A stretch of 32,855 nt of DNA, taken from positions 1-32,855 of the forward strand of contig CAAFXL010000356.1 in the NCBI GenBank assembly GCA_900767005.1. The letters are read 5' to 3'. Origin of the DNA: an uncultured Ruminobacter sp. GTDB taxonomy: Bacteria > Pseudomonadota > Gammaproteobacteria > Enterobacterales > Succinivibrionaceae. Within the stretch, counting starts at the first letter, position 1. Each line of letters begins with the position of its first letter. The notes below the pieces were generated by a model that was not told where the DNA came from, ran no database searches, and saw only the letters and a list, made by a program, of their open reading frames with translations. Shown here one piece after another: positions 8,222 to 17,156 of the stretch. The position numbers and the translations under genes are program-made.

Positions 8222-9691
8222 ATGTTTCTTTTTAAAAAGTTTGTAGTATTAGCAATGTTATTTTTGATGTTTAGTTCTGCTAATGCTACAATACTTCCAA
8301 ATGCTAACACGCAAAATGAAATCAAATGGCAGTTGCTTGAGCTTGCAATTGCAAATTTTGATAAAAGATTTGCCGTGCAATTTGATAAGATTGCAGCAAG
8401 TTCAAAAGCTAAAAATCTTGAAAAATATGCTAAAGCAATTGAAGAGGGGTATTTTTTAGTAAAAAGTTTTAGAGAGTTTTATCGCACATTACCATGGGAT
8501 ATGAAACAAAATTTTAATTTTAAAATGCCTGTGGTTAATATTAATTATAATGATATTAAGCTTTATGAACATAGAGCTCTAAATGGTTCTCTATTTAATG
8601 ATGTGGAAAGCTTAAGACCAAAGGTTGCTTTTTATAATGACTACCGTTATTTTATTCGTGAGTTTTTAAAAACTAAAGATTTAAATTTACCTAGATATAA
8701 CTATAAAGTGCTTCATCCAGGCGAGGTCGGGGAAGATATAAGAACTTTAAAGAAAGTTTTAAAAATGCTGGGATATTTATCAACTTCCGCTAAAGATAAT
8801 GGGACTTTTGATCAAAAATTATTTAATGCAGTCGTAAAATTTCAGAAAGATAACTCACTTAAGCCTGATGGGATTGTAGGTTATAAAACCTATAGAGCCA
8901 TGTATTTATCTAATACCGAAAAGGCGGTAGCCCTTGCGAGAACTATTCTAAGATTAGATGATGAAAGTTTAACTCTTCAAAATCAGACTTATGTTATTGT
9001 TAATCTTCCTGAAGAAATGCTTCATGTTTATAGTAATGGGGCAAGTATTATTGATAGTAAGGTGATTATCGGAAAATCAAAAGCTAAAACTCCACTTTTA
9101 AGTAGCAAAATTAATAATGTGGTTTTTAATCCTTATTGGAATGTACCAAAATCAATTAAGAAAGATTATATAAATTCACTTAGATCTGACCCTTTATATT
9201 TACAAAAAAGGGGAATTGATATCGTTGATTCTCATTTAAATGTGATTGATCCTTTAACGATAAATCGAAATGAGCTTGATTATAAGAAATTTAGATATTT
9301 AATTAGACAAAAGCCAGGCGTTGATAATGCTTTAGGTTTATATAAGTTTAATTTTCCAAATAGTTATGATGTTTATTTACATTCAACTTCAAATCCAAAG
9401 CTATTCTCTAAAGAGGATAGAGCTTTAAGTAGTGGTTGCGTAAGAGTTGAAAAATCAAGGGAACTTGCGGAATTTTTATTACAAGGAACTTCTTTTTCAC
9501 CAAAAGTTATTCAGAAGTTAATTGATAAAGGTGAGACTAAATGGGCTCCTTTAGAAAATCGAATTCCAATTTTTATTGCTTATTGGACAGCTTATATTGG
9601 TTACAATAAGAAGATTTATTTTCATGATGACATCTATTCAATTGATAGTAAGGCAAAGTTTTTGCCTTACGAAATCAAAAAATATTTTTAG
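8222..9691 (+). CDS. L,D-transpeptidase (YcbB/LdtD-like) with peptidoglycan-binding domain
   Basis: Predicted periplasmic L,D-transpeptidase that forms 3-3 cross-links in peptidoglycan. A signal peptide covers about residues 1-23 (ending SSANA). A PG_binding_1 domain lies near residues 160-220 (HPGEVGEDIRTLKKVLKMLG through LKPDGIVGYKTYRAM). The YkuD catalytic domain follows from about residue 255, with H387 (VYLHSTS) and the nucleophile C406 in SSGCVRVE. The order N-terminal region, PG-binding, YkuD fits the LdtD/YcbB family, although 489 residues is shorter than E. coli LdtD (615). The last residues of the gene overlap the convergent cysZ by four bases (TTAG shared by the two stops), and no terminator separates them. 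Confidence 0.85.
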   Translation: MFLFKKFVVLAMLFLMFSSANATILPNANTQNEIKWQLLELAIANFDKRFAVQFDKIAASSKAKNLEKYAKAIEEGYFLVKSFREFYRTLPWDMKQNFNFKMPVVNINYNDIKLYEHRALNGSLFNDVESLRPKVAFYNDYRYFIREFLKTKDLNLPRYNYKVLHPGEVGEDIRTLKKVLKMLGYLSTSAKDNGTFDQKLFNAVVKFQKDNSLKPDGIVGYKTYRAMYLSNTEKAVALARTILRLDDESLTLQNQTYVIVNLPEEMLHVYSNGASIIDSKVIIGKSKAKTPLLSSKINNVVFNPYWNVPKSIKKDYINSLRSDPLYLQKRGIDIVDSHLNVIDPLTINRNELDYKKFRYLIRQKPGVDNALGLYKFNFPNSYDVYLHSTSNPKLFSKEDRALSSGCVRVEKSRELAEFLLQGTSFSPKVIQKLIDKGETKWAPLENRIPIFIAYWTAYIGYNKKIYFHDDIYSIDSKAKFLPYEIKKYF

Positions 9692-10434
9692 TTAGTATTT
9701 GATGAATGGCAGGTAAGCTTTAGCTTATCGTGCCATAGTTGAGTCCCACCACAAATTGCTACTGGAACGATAATAATATTAAAGAACGGTATTAACATAC
9801 AAATCCAGACGCAAAAACCAAAAGAAATACATAAAGCTTTGTTTTCCTTTAAAGCACTAAGAGTATTTTTAAATGATATTTTATTATTTTCAAATGAATA
9901 ACTAGTGTAATCCATTGCACAACCCCAAGAGTTTAAAAGAGCAATGATAACTGGTCCAATTACTGGGATAAATAAGCAAATAATACTTACGATAATAATC
10001 GGGATACGGTAGATAAATTTGCGAATTTCTAGTCCAATTGAATGAGGAATATCAATAAGTGTATCTTTAAGTGTAGTAGGAACAGCTGGAGTATTAGATA
10101 AAATTTCCTGAGCTTTTTCCGATAAAGTTGAGTAGAAAGGAGATCCTATTAAAAGAGTAATTGTAGTAAAAGTATAGATAGTAAATAGAAATATCAGGAT
10201 CCAAAAGATTAGAGCAACTAACCATTTTAAAAGTGATAAGTATGATGGTAAATATTCATTAACAATATAATCACTTAGATTAACTGCACCTGTTACCGCA
10301 AAATATAATCCAATACTAGTAACGATAATATTAATTAAAAGAGGTAAGAAGACATAGGGACGAAGTTCTGGTTTAAAGCATAAAGGTATGCCATTTATAA
10401 AATATTTAATGCCTAAAAAGATTGATTTAAACAT
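9688..10434 (-). CDS. cysZ: Sulfate transport membrane protein CysZ (EI24 family)
   Basis: Inner-membrane protein of the CysZ/EI24 family; the E. coli member mediates sulfate uptake for cysteine synthesis. Several long hydrophobic segments are present, and the start region (GIKYFINGIPLCFKPELRPY, then VFLPLLINII) and the end (PFFNIIIVPVAICGGTQLWHD) match E. coli CysZ. I place the start at the ATG at 10434, giving 248 residues (E. coli 253), because homology begins there and AAAGGA lies upstream, though at a long 12-base spacing. The open frame continues to a GTG at 10506 without a ribosome binding site, adding 24 residues not expected in the family. It diverges from zipA, reproducing the E. 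coli order cysZ/zipA-ligA. Confidence 0.88.
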   Translation of the reverse strand: MFKSIFLGIKYFINGIPLCFKPELRPYVFLPLLINIIVTSIGLYFAVTGAVNLSDYIVNEYLPSYLSLLKWLVALIFWILIFLFTIYTFTTITLLIGSPFYSTLSEKAQEILSNTPAVPTTLKDTLIDIPHSIGLEIRKFIYRIPIIIVSIICLFIPVIGPVIIALLNSWGCAMDYTSYSFENNKISFKNTLSALKENKALCISFGFCVWICMLIPFFNIIIVPVAICGGTQLWHDKLKLTCHSSNTN

Positions 10435-10653
10435 GTTTGTGTGTGTTCCTTTAAAAGTATTTAAAGCAGATCTAATTTGGTTTATAATGATTTCATGATA
10501 AACCACTAGTTTTAGCTTTTTTTATTATAGTGATTTATGATTTTTTCTGCGTTTAAGCTATAATATCACGTGGCAATGATTTAATATATCTTATTTATAT
10601 TTTGCTCATGTTTTATTAATACAATTATGTTCATTTAAGGAATAAATTTTCAG

Positions 10654-11514
10654 ATGGGTGTCGGTTTTGCGGTTATTTTGGTCGGTGGAATAGCTATCCT
10701 TTTATTTATAATCCATGGATTTTGGTATGGTAGACAAAATAGAGAACCTTTAGTTCGCGATGAACATGTTGAGGAAAATGCCAAAGAATTAAAACCAACA
10801 TCAAATGACAAATCAGATATTATCGGTAATGTTTCAATTGTTGATAATGATTTTGCTGATGAATTAACTAAAGATATTTCAAGACAATATTCAGAAAATA
10901 CTGATGATATTGAAAATAATAATGAAAAAACTACTAGGGATGAAAACGATATGTACATTAACGCGGAAAAAGAAGAACAAGCTAAAGACCAAAAAGCAAA
11001 TAAAAAAGGTTTTTGGGATAGACTTAAAGGTTTATTTGCTGATGACAATAAACCAAAAGCTCCAAAGCATGAACCTACAGTTTCTTCAGATCTTGATATA
11101 GCAGAACCTCAAGATAATTATCAGTTTAGAATTGCTGCAAAACCTGATGAATCATTTGCGGCTCGAGATATTGTCGAATTATGTGAAAAGTATCAATTAG
11201 AGTTAGGTGAAAATGATATTTATTATCATAAGATTGATGGTAAAGAAGTTTTTAGAATTTGTGCTAATGAAAAGCCTTATGGTTTTGCTAAAGATTATGT
11301 AGATACTACAATTTATAAAATGATAACTCTTGTTATGATTTTGCCTGAACGTGGTTGTGCTCAAGAATACTATACCAGAACTGCTCAATGTGCGTTTATT
11401 TTTGCTAAAGTTCTTGAAGGTACTCTTTTAGATAAGGTAAATCAGCCTTTAACCAATGAAGCAATTGAGGCAAATATTAAGGTATTATCTCATTATGATA
11501 AAGCTCAGCAATAA
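10654..11514 (+). CDS. zipA: Cell division protein ZipA
   Basis: Essential FtsZ-anchoring protein of the division septum. An N-terminal membrane anchor (about residues 3-23, VGFAVILVGGIAILLFIIHG) is followed by a long charged, acidic linker (about 25-150) rich in Asp, Glu, Asn and Lys rather than the Pro/Gln-rich linker of E. coli. The FtsZ-binding C-terminal domain runs from about residue 150 (YQFRIAAKPDESFAARDIVE) to residue 282 and includes MITLVMILPERGCAQEYY. The 286 residues are in the normal range. The assignment is supported by cysZ upstream and ligA downstream. The AAGGA ribosome binding site sits 12 bases before the ATG. Confidence 0.9.
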   Translation: MGVGFAVILVGGIAILLFIIHGFWYGRQNREPLVRDEHVEENAKELKPTSNDKSDIIGNVSIVDNDFADELTKDISRQYSENTDDIENNNEKTTRDENDMYINAEKEEQAKDQKANKKGFWDRLKGLFADDNKPKAPKHEPTVSSDLDIAEPQDNYQFRIAAKPDESFAARDIVELCEKYQLELGENDIYYHKIDGKEVFRICANEKPYGFAKDYVDTTIYKMITLVMILPERGCAQEYYTRTAQCAFIFAKVLEGTLLDKVNQPLTNEAIEANIKVLSHYDKAQQ

Positions 11515-11532
11515 GATGAGCTAATCTAAAAT

Positions 11533-11564
11533 AGAGTTCATTTAAATGATGAACTCTTTTTTTA
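11533..11564 (+). terminator. Rho-independent terminator between zipA and ligA
   Basis: The stem AGAGTTCAT/ATGAACTCT (11533-11541 and 11549-11557) is followed by a T run. It ends about 30 bases before the ligA ATG and no promoter is visible in between, so ligA may depend on read-through or on a promoter within zipA. Confidence 0.88.
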
Positions 11565-11594
11565 TCGTTATTTATAAATATATAAGGATAATGT

Positions 11595-13736
11595 ATGAAC
11601 TATCAGGAAATCCAACAAAGAGTAAAGGAATTAAATGAGTTATTACATAAGTTCTCTTACCATTACTATACCCTTGATGATCCATTAGTTCCTGATAGTG
11701 AATATGATAAGTTATTTAAAGAGCTTCAAGCTTATGAAAAATCTTATCCTGAATTGAAGCTTCCATCATCACCAACTCAGCGTGTTGGTGGGGAAATCCT
11801 TTCTGAACTTGAACCATTTGAACATAAAATTCCGATGCTCTCATTAGATAATGTCTTTAATTATGATGAGCTAGGAGAGTTCGTTGAACGTATTGAAAAT
11901 GGTTTAAATATTAATGAGAATAACATTGATTTTTGTGCTGAAGTAAAACTTGATGGCTTAGCACTAAGTATTATTTATAAAAATGGCGTGCTTACTGATG
12001 CAGCTACCCGAGGTAATGGTCGTGTTGGGGAAAATGTTACAGCTCAAGTAAAAACTATTGCTAATATTCCATTAGTTCTTCATGGGGAAAATCTTCCTAC
12101 TTATCTTGAAGTTCGTGGTGAAGTATTTATGCCTCATAAAGAATTTGAACGCTTAAATGAATATGGAAGATTACATAATAAAAAGATTTTCGCTAACCCC
12201 CGTAATGCTGCCGCAGGTTCTTTAAGACAAAAAGACCCAAAAATTACCGCTCAAAGAGGCTTAACTTTTAATTGTTATTATGTGATTGAATGTGAAGGGG
12301 TACCACTTCCTAACAATCATTATGATCGATTAAAGTTAGTTCATGGTTGGGGAATTCCAATTAATGAAGAAGTAAAAATTGGTAAAGGAATAAATTTCTT
12401 AAAAGGATTTTTTGAGAATATTTTGGGAAGAAGAGATTCACTTTCCTATGATATTGATGGTGTAGTTTATAAAGTAAATAATATCGAAGCTCAAGAAAAG
12501 CTAGGCTATATCTCACGTTCTCCTCGTTTTGCAATAGCTCATAAGTTCCCAGCTCAAGAAGAAATTACTAAATTACTAGCTGTTGATTTTCAGGTGGGTA
12601 GAACTGGTAGTATTACTCCTGTTGCAAGATTAAATCCTGTAAAAGTTTCAGGGGTTTTAGTAAGTAATGCAACCTTACATAATCAAGATGAAATTGAGCG
12701 TCTAGGTGTAAGAATTGGGGATTATGTAAGCGTAAGAAGAGCAGGTGATGTAATTCCTCAGATTGTTAAGGTAATTGAGGATAAACGCACCGATGATACT
12801 AAGGAAATCGTATTTCCAACCCTTTGCCCAATCTGTGGAAGCTTACTTGAAAGAGTATCAGGGGAAGCTGTAACAAGATGCACTGGTGGCTTATCATGTA
12901 AAGCTCAATTAATTGAAAGTATTAATCACTATGTTTCAAGAGAAGCACTTGATATTAAAGGATTAGGCGATTCATACGTAAGAGCTTTGATTCGCTCAAA
13001 ATTAGTATCAAGAATAAATGATTTATATCATTTATCAGTTGATGATTTAGCTAGTGTTGTCCTAAATGATACGGATGATGAAGATGATGATTTATTAGAA
13101 GATAATGAATTAGTACTTGATGATCCAGTGGTTACTAAGAATAAAAAAGAAAAACGCATTGGTAAAGTAATCGCGAAAAAAATTATTGCTTCAAGAGATG
13201 CTAACCTTTCACCTAATATGAATAAATTTATTTATGCTTTAGGTATTAGAGAGGTGGGGGTAAGTACTGCTTATTCACTTGCTAAACACTTTAATTCTTT
13301 TGAAGATTTTTTACATACTACCAAAGAAGAGTTATTAAATATTAATGATATCGGTGAGGTTAGTGCGGAACATATCATTAACTTTTTAAAAGCTCCTCAT
13401 AATATTGAAATTATTAATGACATGATAACTTCAAAAGAAAATGGTGGTTGCGGTATAACTCCTGTAAAAGCTGATAATGGGGAAGTGCTTGATAGTCCAT
13501 TTAAGGGTAAAACCGTAGTTTTAACTGGTACTTTATCTTATGACCGAGCAAGAGTTAAGGAAGTATTACTTGATTTAGGAGCTAAGGTTTCAGGTTCAGT
13601 TTCTAAATTAACTAATATCGTAATTGTGGGGCAAAATGCAGGAAGTAAGCTTAAAAAAGCTCAAGAACTTGGCATTCAAATTATGGATGAAGAAGAATTT
13701 ACTAAGATAATGGATGAGCTAAATATAAAAATTTAG
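11595..13736 (+). CDS. ligA: NAD-dependent DNA ligase LigA
   Basis: Seals nicks in duplex DNA during replication and repair using NAD+. The adenylation nucleophile is K118 in CAEVKLDGLA (KxDG motif). The OB fold (VGRTGSITPVARLNPV), the four-cysteine zinc finger (CPICGSLLERVSGEAVTRC, then SCKAQ), the helix-hairpin-helix region and a C-terminal BRCT domain (from about FKGKTVVLTGTLSYDRARVK) follow in the usual order. At 713 residues it is about 40 longer than E. coli LigA (671). Most of the excess is an acidic then lysine-rich insertion at about residues 487-521 (beginning NDTDDEDDDLLEDNE) inside the helix-hairpin-helix region, where E. coli has LTGLERMGPKSAQNV. Confidence 0.97.
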   Translation: MNYQEIQQRVKELNELLHKFSYHYYTLDDPLVPDSEYDKLFKELQAYEKSYPELKLPSSPTQRVGGEILSELEPFEHKIPMLSLDNVFNYDELGEFVERIENGLNINENNIDFCAEVKLDGLALSIIYKNGVLTDAATRGNGRVGENVTAQVKTIANIPLVLHGENLPTYLEVRGEVFMPHKEFERLNEYGRLHNKKIFANPRNAAAGSLRQKDPKITAQRGLTFNCYYVIECEGVPLPNNHYDRLKLVHGWGIPINEEVKIGKGINFLKGFFENILGRRDSLSYDIDGVVYKVNNIEAQEKLGYISRSPRFAIAHKFPAQEEITKLLAVDFQVGRTGSITPVARLNPVKVSGVLVSNATLHNQDEIERLGVRIGDYVSVRRAGDVIPQIVKVIEDKRTDDTKEIVFPTLCPICGSLLERVSGEAVTRCTGGLSCKAQLIESINHYVSREALDIKGLGDSYVRALIRSKLVSRINDLYHLSVDDLASVVLNDTDDEDDDLLEDNELVLDDPVVTKNKKEKRIGKVIAKKIIASRDANLSPNMNKFIYALGIREVGVSTAYSLAKHFNSFEDFLHTTKEELLNINDIGEVSAEHIINFLKAPHNIEIINDMITSKENGGCGITPVKADNGEVLDSPFKGKTVVLTGTLSYDRARVKEVLLDLGAKVSGSVSKLTNIVIVGQNAGSKLKKAQELGIQIMDEEEFTKIMDELNIKI

Positions 13737-13743
13737 TTTATAG

Positions 13744-13781
13744 ACACCAACAAGATTTAAAAATTTTGTTGGTGTTTTTTT
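13744..13781 (+). terminator. Rho-independent terminator of ligA
   Basis: A 10-bp perfect stem ACACCAACAA/TTGTTGGTGT (13744-13753 and 13766-13775) with additional pairing in the AT-rich loop is followed by a run of T residues. It separates ligA from convergent rnhA. Confidence 0.93.
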
Positions 13782-13784
13782 TAG

Positions 13785-14258
13785 TTATTTCTTTGATTCT
13801 AACTCATATTGTGTATCATTAAGTAAGTCGCTTGATGCTGCAGCATTTCTAGCTAATTCATCACATCTTTCATTTTGAGGGTGTTCATTATGACCTTTAA
13901 TCCATTGCCATGAAAGTTTATGAACTCTTGAAAGATCATAAAGCTCTTTCCAAAGATCAGCATTTTTAATTTTTTGGGGATTATTGGTAAAAATTCCCTT
14001 TTTAAGCCATGAAAATATCCACTTAGTCATGCCATCAAGCACATATCTACTATCAGTGGTAACTGTAACTTCGCATGGTTCTTTAAGTTTTTTTAAACCA
14101 TAGATTACAGCCATCATTTCCATTCTATTATTAGTGGTAAATTTGTAGCCTTGGGAAAATTCTTTAGTAGTCTCTTTATAACAAAGAATAAAACCATATC
14201 CGCCTTTGCCAGGATTGCCTGAACAAGCTCCATCGGTATATAAATCTACGTGTTTCAT
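13785..14258 (-). CDS. rnhA: Ribonuclease HI
   Basis: Endonuclease that degrades the RNA strand of RNA-DNA hybrids, for example R-loops and Okazaki primers. All catalytic residues are visible: D9 (LYTDGACSGNPGKGGYG), E47 (NNRMEMMAV), D69 (VTTDSRYV), H123 (KGHNEHPQN) and D133 (CDELA). Its 157 residues match the family (E. coli 155). It is divergent from dnaQ, the same arrangement as in E. coli, so the two share a 176-base control region. Confidence 0.97.
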   Translation of the reverse strand: MKHVDLYTDGACSGNPGKGGYGFILCYKETTKEFSQGYKFTTNNRMEMMAVIYGLKKLKEPCEVTVTTDSRYVLDGMTKWIFSWLKKGIFTNNPQKIKNADLWKELYDLSRVHKLSWQWIKGHNEHPQNERCDELARNAAASSDLLNDTQYELESKK

Positions 14259-14285
14259 AATCTTTTAATCTCTAAAAATTTATGC

Positions 14286-14299
14286 TTATGATATCATAA
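14286..14299. promoter_or_regulatory. 14-bp perfect palindrome in the rnhA/dnaQ control region
   Basis: TTATGATATCATAA is perfectly self-complementary and lies 28 bases upstream of rnhA in the divergent gap. A dnaQ -10 candidate (TATAAT, 14390-14395) lies further along. Operator function is a guess; AT-rich palindromes of this length also arise by chance. Confidence 0.3.
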
Positions 14300-14434
14300 A
14301 ATTTTTAAGCTTTAATTTTTATAAAATGAATTACTTCAAATATATAAAATTTATTTTTACGTAGTCATTATTAAGTATTAATAAGCATGTATAATGTTTG
14401 CAGATTAAGTAAGACCTTTTAACAAGGATTAACC

Positions 14435-15373
14435 ATGGCTTTAAGATATACCGAAAAATGTCAAAGAAAGGTAGTTCTCGATACTGAAACTACTGGTAAA
14501 TCTGATGATGGTACCCCAGGAGACCATCGAATAATTGAAATCGGTTGTGTTGAATTAATTGGTAAGAAGATTACAGGTAGAGAACTTCAAATCTATATTA
14601 ATCCTGAACGAAAAGTTGATGAAGAAGCATTTGCAGTTCACGGTATTTCTGATGAATTTCTTGCTGATAAGCCAAAATTTCATGAAATATTTGATGAGTT
14701 TTATGAATTTATCAAGGGGGCAGAACTTGTTATTCACAATGCTAAGTTCGATGTAGGGTTTCTTGATAATGAGTTTAAACTTGATAATCGTAATTTAAAG
14801 ATTGAAGATATCGCCCAAGTTACCGATTCTTTAGAGCTTGCAAAAGCAAGATTTCCAGGTCAAAAAGTAAATCTTGATGCATTATGTAATAAGCTTGATG
14901 TTGATAGATCAAGAAGAACTTCGCATGGCGCTTTACTAGATGCTCAGATTCTAACTGAAGTTTATTTAGCACTAATCGAAGATGAACAAAATCTTGATTT
15001 TGGGGAATATCATAAGGCTGAAAAAAGTTCAGTTAAATTTAATCGTAGCGATGTAATTGGGGATAAAAAATTAAAAATTATTAAACCTTCTAGTATTGAA
15101 TATGCTGATCATTTAAATTATGTGATGCATTTGTCTAATTTTTCTTCATCAATTGGTTTTGGTGATGAATTTTTAATTCCCAAAGCAGAAGGCAAGAAGA
15201 AAATTGATGATGCTTTAGTAATGGAAAAAATCAAGAATGAGTATTTAACTCCCGAAGAGTATGCAGAATATGAAAAAGTATTAGCCCAACGTGAGGCTGA
15301 TCATAATGAACATAAGGTTTCAGGTATTGTTAATTATAAATTAGGGGCAATAGATGAGTATAAAGGAAATTAA
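14435..15373 (+). CDS. dnaQ: DNA polymerase III epsilon subunit (3'-5' proofreading exonuclease) DnaQ
   Basis: Proofreading exonuclease of the replicative polymerase core. The DEDDh motifs are present: D16 and E18 (VVLDTETTGK), VIHNAKFDVGFLDNEF, and HGALLDAQILTEVYLAL. After the exonuclease domain (about residue 190) the segment EQNLDF resembles a beta-clamp-binding motif (E. coli QTSMAF). The protein is 312 residues against 243 in E. coli. The extra ~70 C-terminal residues contain a charged, helical-looking stretch (YLTPEEYAEYEKVLAQREAD) that does not resemble the short alpha-binding tail of E. coli. The gene overlaps gmhA by 20 bases in another frame, implying coupling. Confidence 0.93.
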   Translation: MALRYTEKCQRKVVLDTETTGKSDDGTPGDHRIIEIGCVELIGKKITGRELQIYINPERKVDEEAFAVHGISDEFLADKPKFHEIFDEFYEFIKGAELVIHNAKFDVGFLDNEFKLDNRNLKIEDIAQVTDSLELAKARFPGQKVNLDALCNKLDVDRSRRTSHGALLDAQILTEVYLALIEDEQNLDFGEYHKAEKSSVKFNRSDVIGDKKLKIIKPSSIEYADHLNYVMHLSNFSSSIGFGDEFLIPKAEGKKKIDDALVMEKIKNEYLTPEEYAEYEKVLAQREADHNEHKVSGIVNYKLGAIDEYKGN

Positions 15374-15929
15374 GAGCGATTTATTAGAAGCTTATAACTT
15401 ATTAGATAAATTTTTAAATGATGAAAATAATTTAAAAGCAATTGAAAATGCTTCAATAATTATGGCAGAGTCTTTAAAAAATGGCGGTAAGATTATAAGT
15501 GCTGGTAATGGTGGTAGCCATTGTGATGCGATGCATTTTGCTGAAGAATTAACTGGTCGTTATCGTGAGAATCGTCCAGCTTATTCTGCAATTGCTATTA
15601 GTGACCCAAGTCATTTATCATGTGTTTCTAATGATTTTGGTTATGAATTTGTTTTTTCTCGTTATTTAGAAGCTTTAGGTCGTAGTGGTGATGTTTTTTT
15701 AGGAATTTCAACTAGTGGTAATTCAAAAAACATTATTAATGCAGCCAAAGTTGCTAAAGAAAAAGGAATGAAAGTAGTAATTCTTTCAGGTAAAAATGGT
15801 GGTGCTTTAGCGGAACTAGCTGATTGCGAAGTTCGAGTTCCATTCTTTGGATATGCTGATAGAATCCAGGAAATTCATATTAAGGTTATTCACATTTTAA
15901 TTAGAAGTATTGAAGAATTAATGAAATAA
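15354..15929 (+). CDS. gmhA: Sedoheptulose-7-phosphate isomerase GmhA
   Basis: Converts sedoheptulose 7-phosphate to D-glycero-D-manno-heptose 7-phosphate, the first step to ADP-heptose for the lipopolysaccharide inner core. The SIS fold is recognised from SAGNGGSHCDAMHFAEELTG (with metal-ligand type H and E), FLGISTSGNSKNIINA and the C-terminal IQEIHIKVIHILI, which carries the second catalytic/metal histidine region. The length of 191 residues is typical (E. coli 192). The start lies within the dnaQ coding region with AGGGG just upstream. It indicates a Gram-negative cell making heptose-containing lipopolysaccharide. Confidence 0.95.
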   Translation: MSIKEIKSDLLEAYNLLDKFLNDENNLKAIENASIIMAESLKNGGKIISAGNGGSHCDAMHFAEELTGRYRENRPAYSAIAISDPSHLSCVSNDFGYEFVFSRYLEALGRSGDVFLGISTSGNSKNIINAAKVAKEKGMKVVILSGKNGGALAELADCEVRVPFFGYADRIQEIHIKVIHILIRSIEELMK

Positions 15930-15990
15930 TTTATTAAATCTAAAACAAAAGAACCACTTATTAAAATAAGTGGTTCTTAAATTTAATAAA
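15930..15990. terminator. Bidirectional terminator between gmhA and purM (strongest for purM)
   Basis: A near-perfect stem AAGAACCACTTATT/AATAAGTGGTTCTT (15949-15962 and 15965-15978) is flanked by an outer inverted repeat TTTATTAAAT/ATTTAATAAA (15930-15939 and 15981-15990). On the minus strand it is followed by TTTTGTTTTA, a good U tract for purM. In the plus direction the tail is only AAATTTAAT. Confidence 0.85.
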
Positions 15991-16007
15991 TTGTTATTAA
16001 CAAAATA

Positions 16008-17048
16008 TTAGATAATTTCTACTTGACCTTCACTAGCCTTTTGAGCTTCGATTGAACCAATTACCCAAGCCTTTTCACCGCTCTTAGTTAAAGATTCAAT
16101 AGCCTTTTGAGCTTGTTCCTTTGGTAAAGCTACAATCATACCAACACCGCAGTTGAAAGTACGATACATTTCATGGGTATCTACATTACCATTTTCCTGT
16201 AACCACTTGAAGATTTCAGGCCATTCCCAGCTTGAGCTTTGGCAAACAGCTTTAGTGTTAGCAGGTAATACTCTTGGAATGTTTTCCCAGAAACCACCAC
16301 CAGTGATATGAGCTAGAGCATGAATTTCGCAATCTTTCATTAATTGTAAAATTGGCTTTACATAAATTCTGGTTGGAGTTAATAAAGCATCAATAATTGT
16401 GCGACCATCTGAAAGTTTGCTATCTGGTTCAGCTAAAGAAACATCTAAAATCTTTCTGATTAAAGAGTAACCATTTGAGTGAGGACCAGAAGAAGCAATC
16501 GCAACAATAGCGTCACCTTCTTTTACTTTTGAACCATCAATGATTTCATCTTCTTCAACCACACCAACAGCAAAACCTGCTAGGTCGTAATCATCGCCAT
16601 GGTACATACCAGGCATTTCAGCTGTTTCACCACCAATTAAAGCACAACCAGAGATTTCACATCCCTTAGCAATACCTGTTACTACCTTAGTAGCATCATT
16701 TACATTTAGTTTTCCAGTTGCATAGTAATCTAGGAAGAATAAAGGTTCAGCACCTTGAACGATTAAGTCGTTTACGCTCATAGCTACTAGATCGATACCT
16801 ACAGTATCATGTCTCTTGAAATCTATTGCTAGACGAAGCTTGGTTCCTACACCGTCGGTACCAGAAACTAGTATAGGTTTTTTATAGTTAGCTGGAATAC
16901 GGCAAAGAGCACCAAATCCACCTAAGCCGCCCATAACTTCTGGTCTGCGAGTCTTTTTAACTGGAGCCTTGATGTTTTCAACAAGAGCATTACCAGCATC
17001 TATATCTACACCAGCATCCTTATAACTTAATTGTTGCTTCTGATCCAT
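16008..17048 (-). CDS. purM: Phosphoribosylformylglycinamidine cyclo-ligase (AIR synthetase) PurM
   Basis: Fifth step of purine synthesis: ATP-dependent closure of FGAM to aminoimidazole ribonucleotide. Diagnostic segments are VSGTDGVGTKLRLAIDF, HDTVGIDLVAMSVNDLIVQG, GGETAEMPGMY, SSGPHSNGYSLIRKI and ITGGGFWENIPRVLP. The length of 346 residues equals the family norm (E. coli 345). In E. coli purM is followed by purN; here no purN follows, since the gene ends at a terminator facing gmhA. It diverges from the DUF2066 gene, a common gammaproteobacterial arrangement. A consensus promoter is found upstream. Confidence 0.97.
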   Translation of the reverse strand: MDQKQQLSYKDAGVDIDAGNALVENIKAPVKKTRRPEVMGGLGGFGALCRIPANYKKPILVSGTDGVGTKLRLAIDFKRHDTVGIDLVAMSVNDLIVQGAEPLFFLDYYATGKLNVNDATKVVTGIAKGCEISGCALIGGETAEMPGMYHGDDYDLAGFAVGVVEEDEIIDGSKVKEGDAIVAIASSGPHSNGYSLIRKILDVSLAEPDSKLSDGRTIIDALLTPTRIYVKPILQLMKDCEIHALAHITGGGFWENIPRVLPANTKAVCQSSSWEWPEIFKWLQENGNVDTHEMYRTFNCGVGMIVALPKEQAQKAIESLTKSGEKAWVIGSIEAQKASEGQVEII

Positions 17049-17156
17049 AAGTGGAAAAACCTCACGAATTGTGGTAATTGAATTTAAAAGAATAATGACT
17101 TATATGTCGATAAATATGTAAAAGATGTATCAATTTATATACAAATTTTTCGGGCA

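Noticed and set aside
10435..10506. 24-residue N-terminal extension of CysZ
   Set aside because: The GTG start lacks a ribosome binding site and the extra residues do not match the family; the ATG at 10434 fits homology better.
10650..11048. 132-codon open frame opposite zipA
   Set aside because: Ser/Leu-rich complement of the acidic ZipA linker; no independent support.
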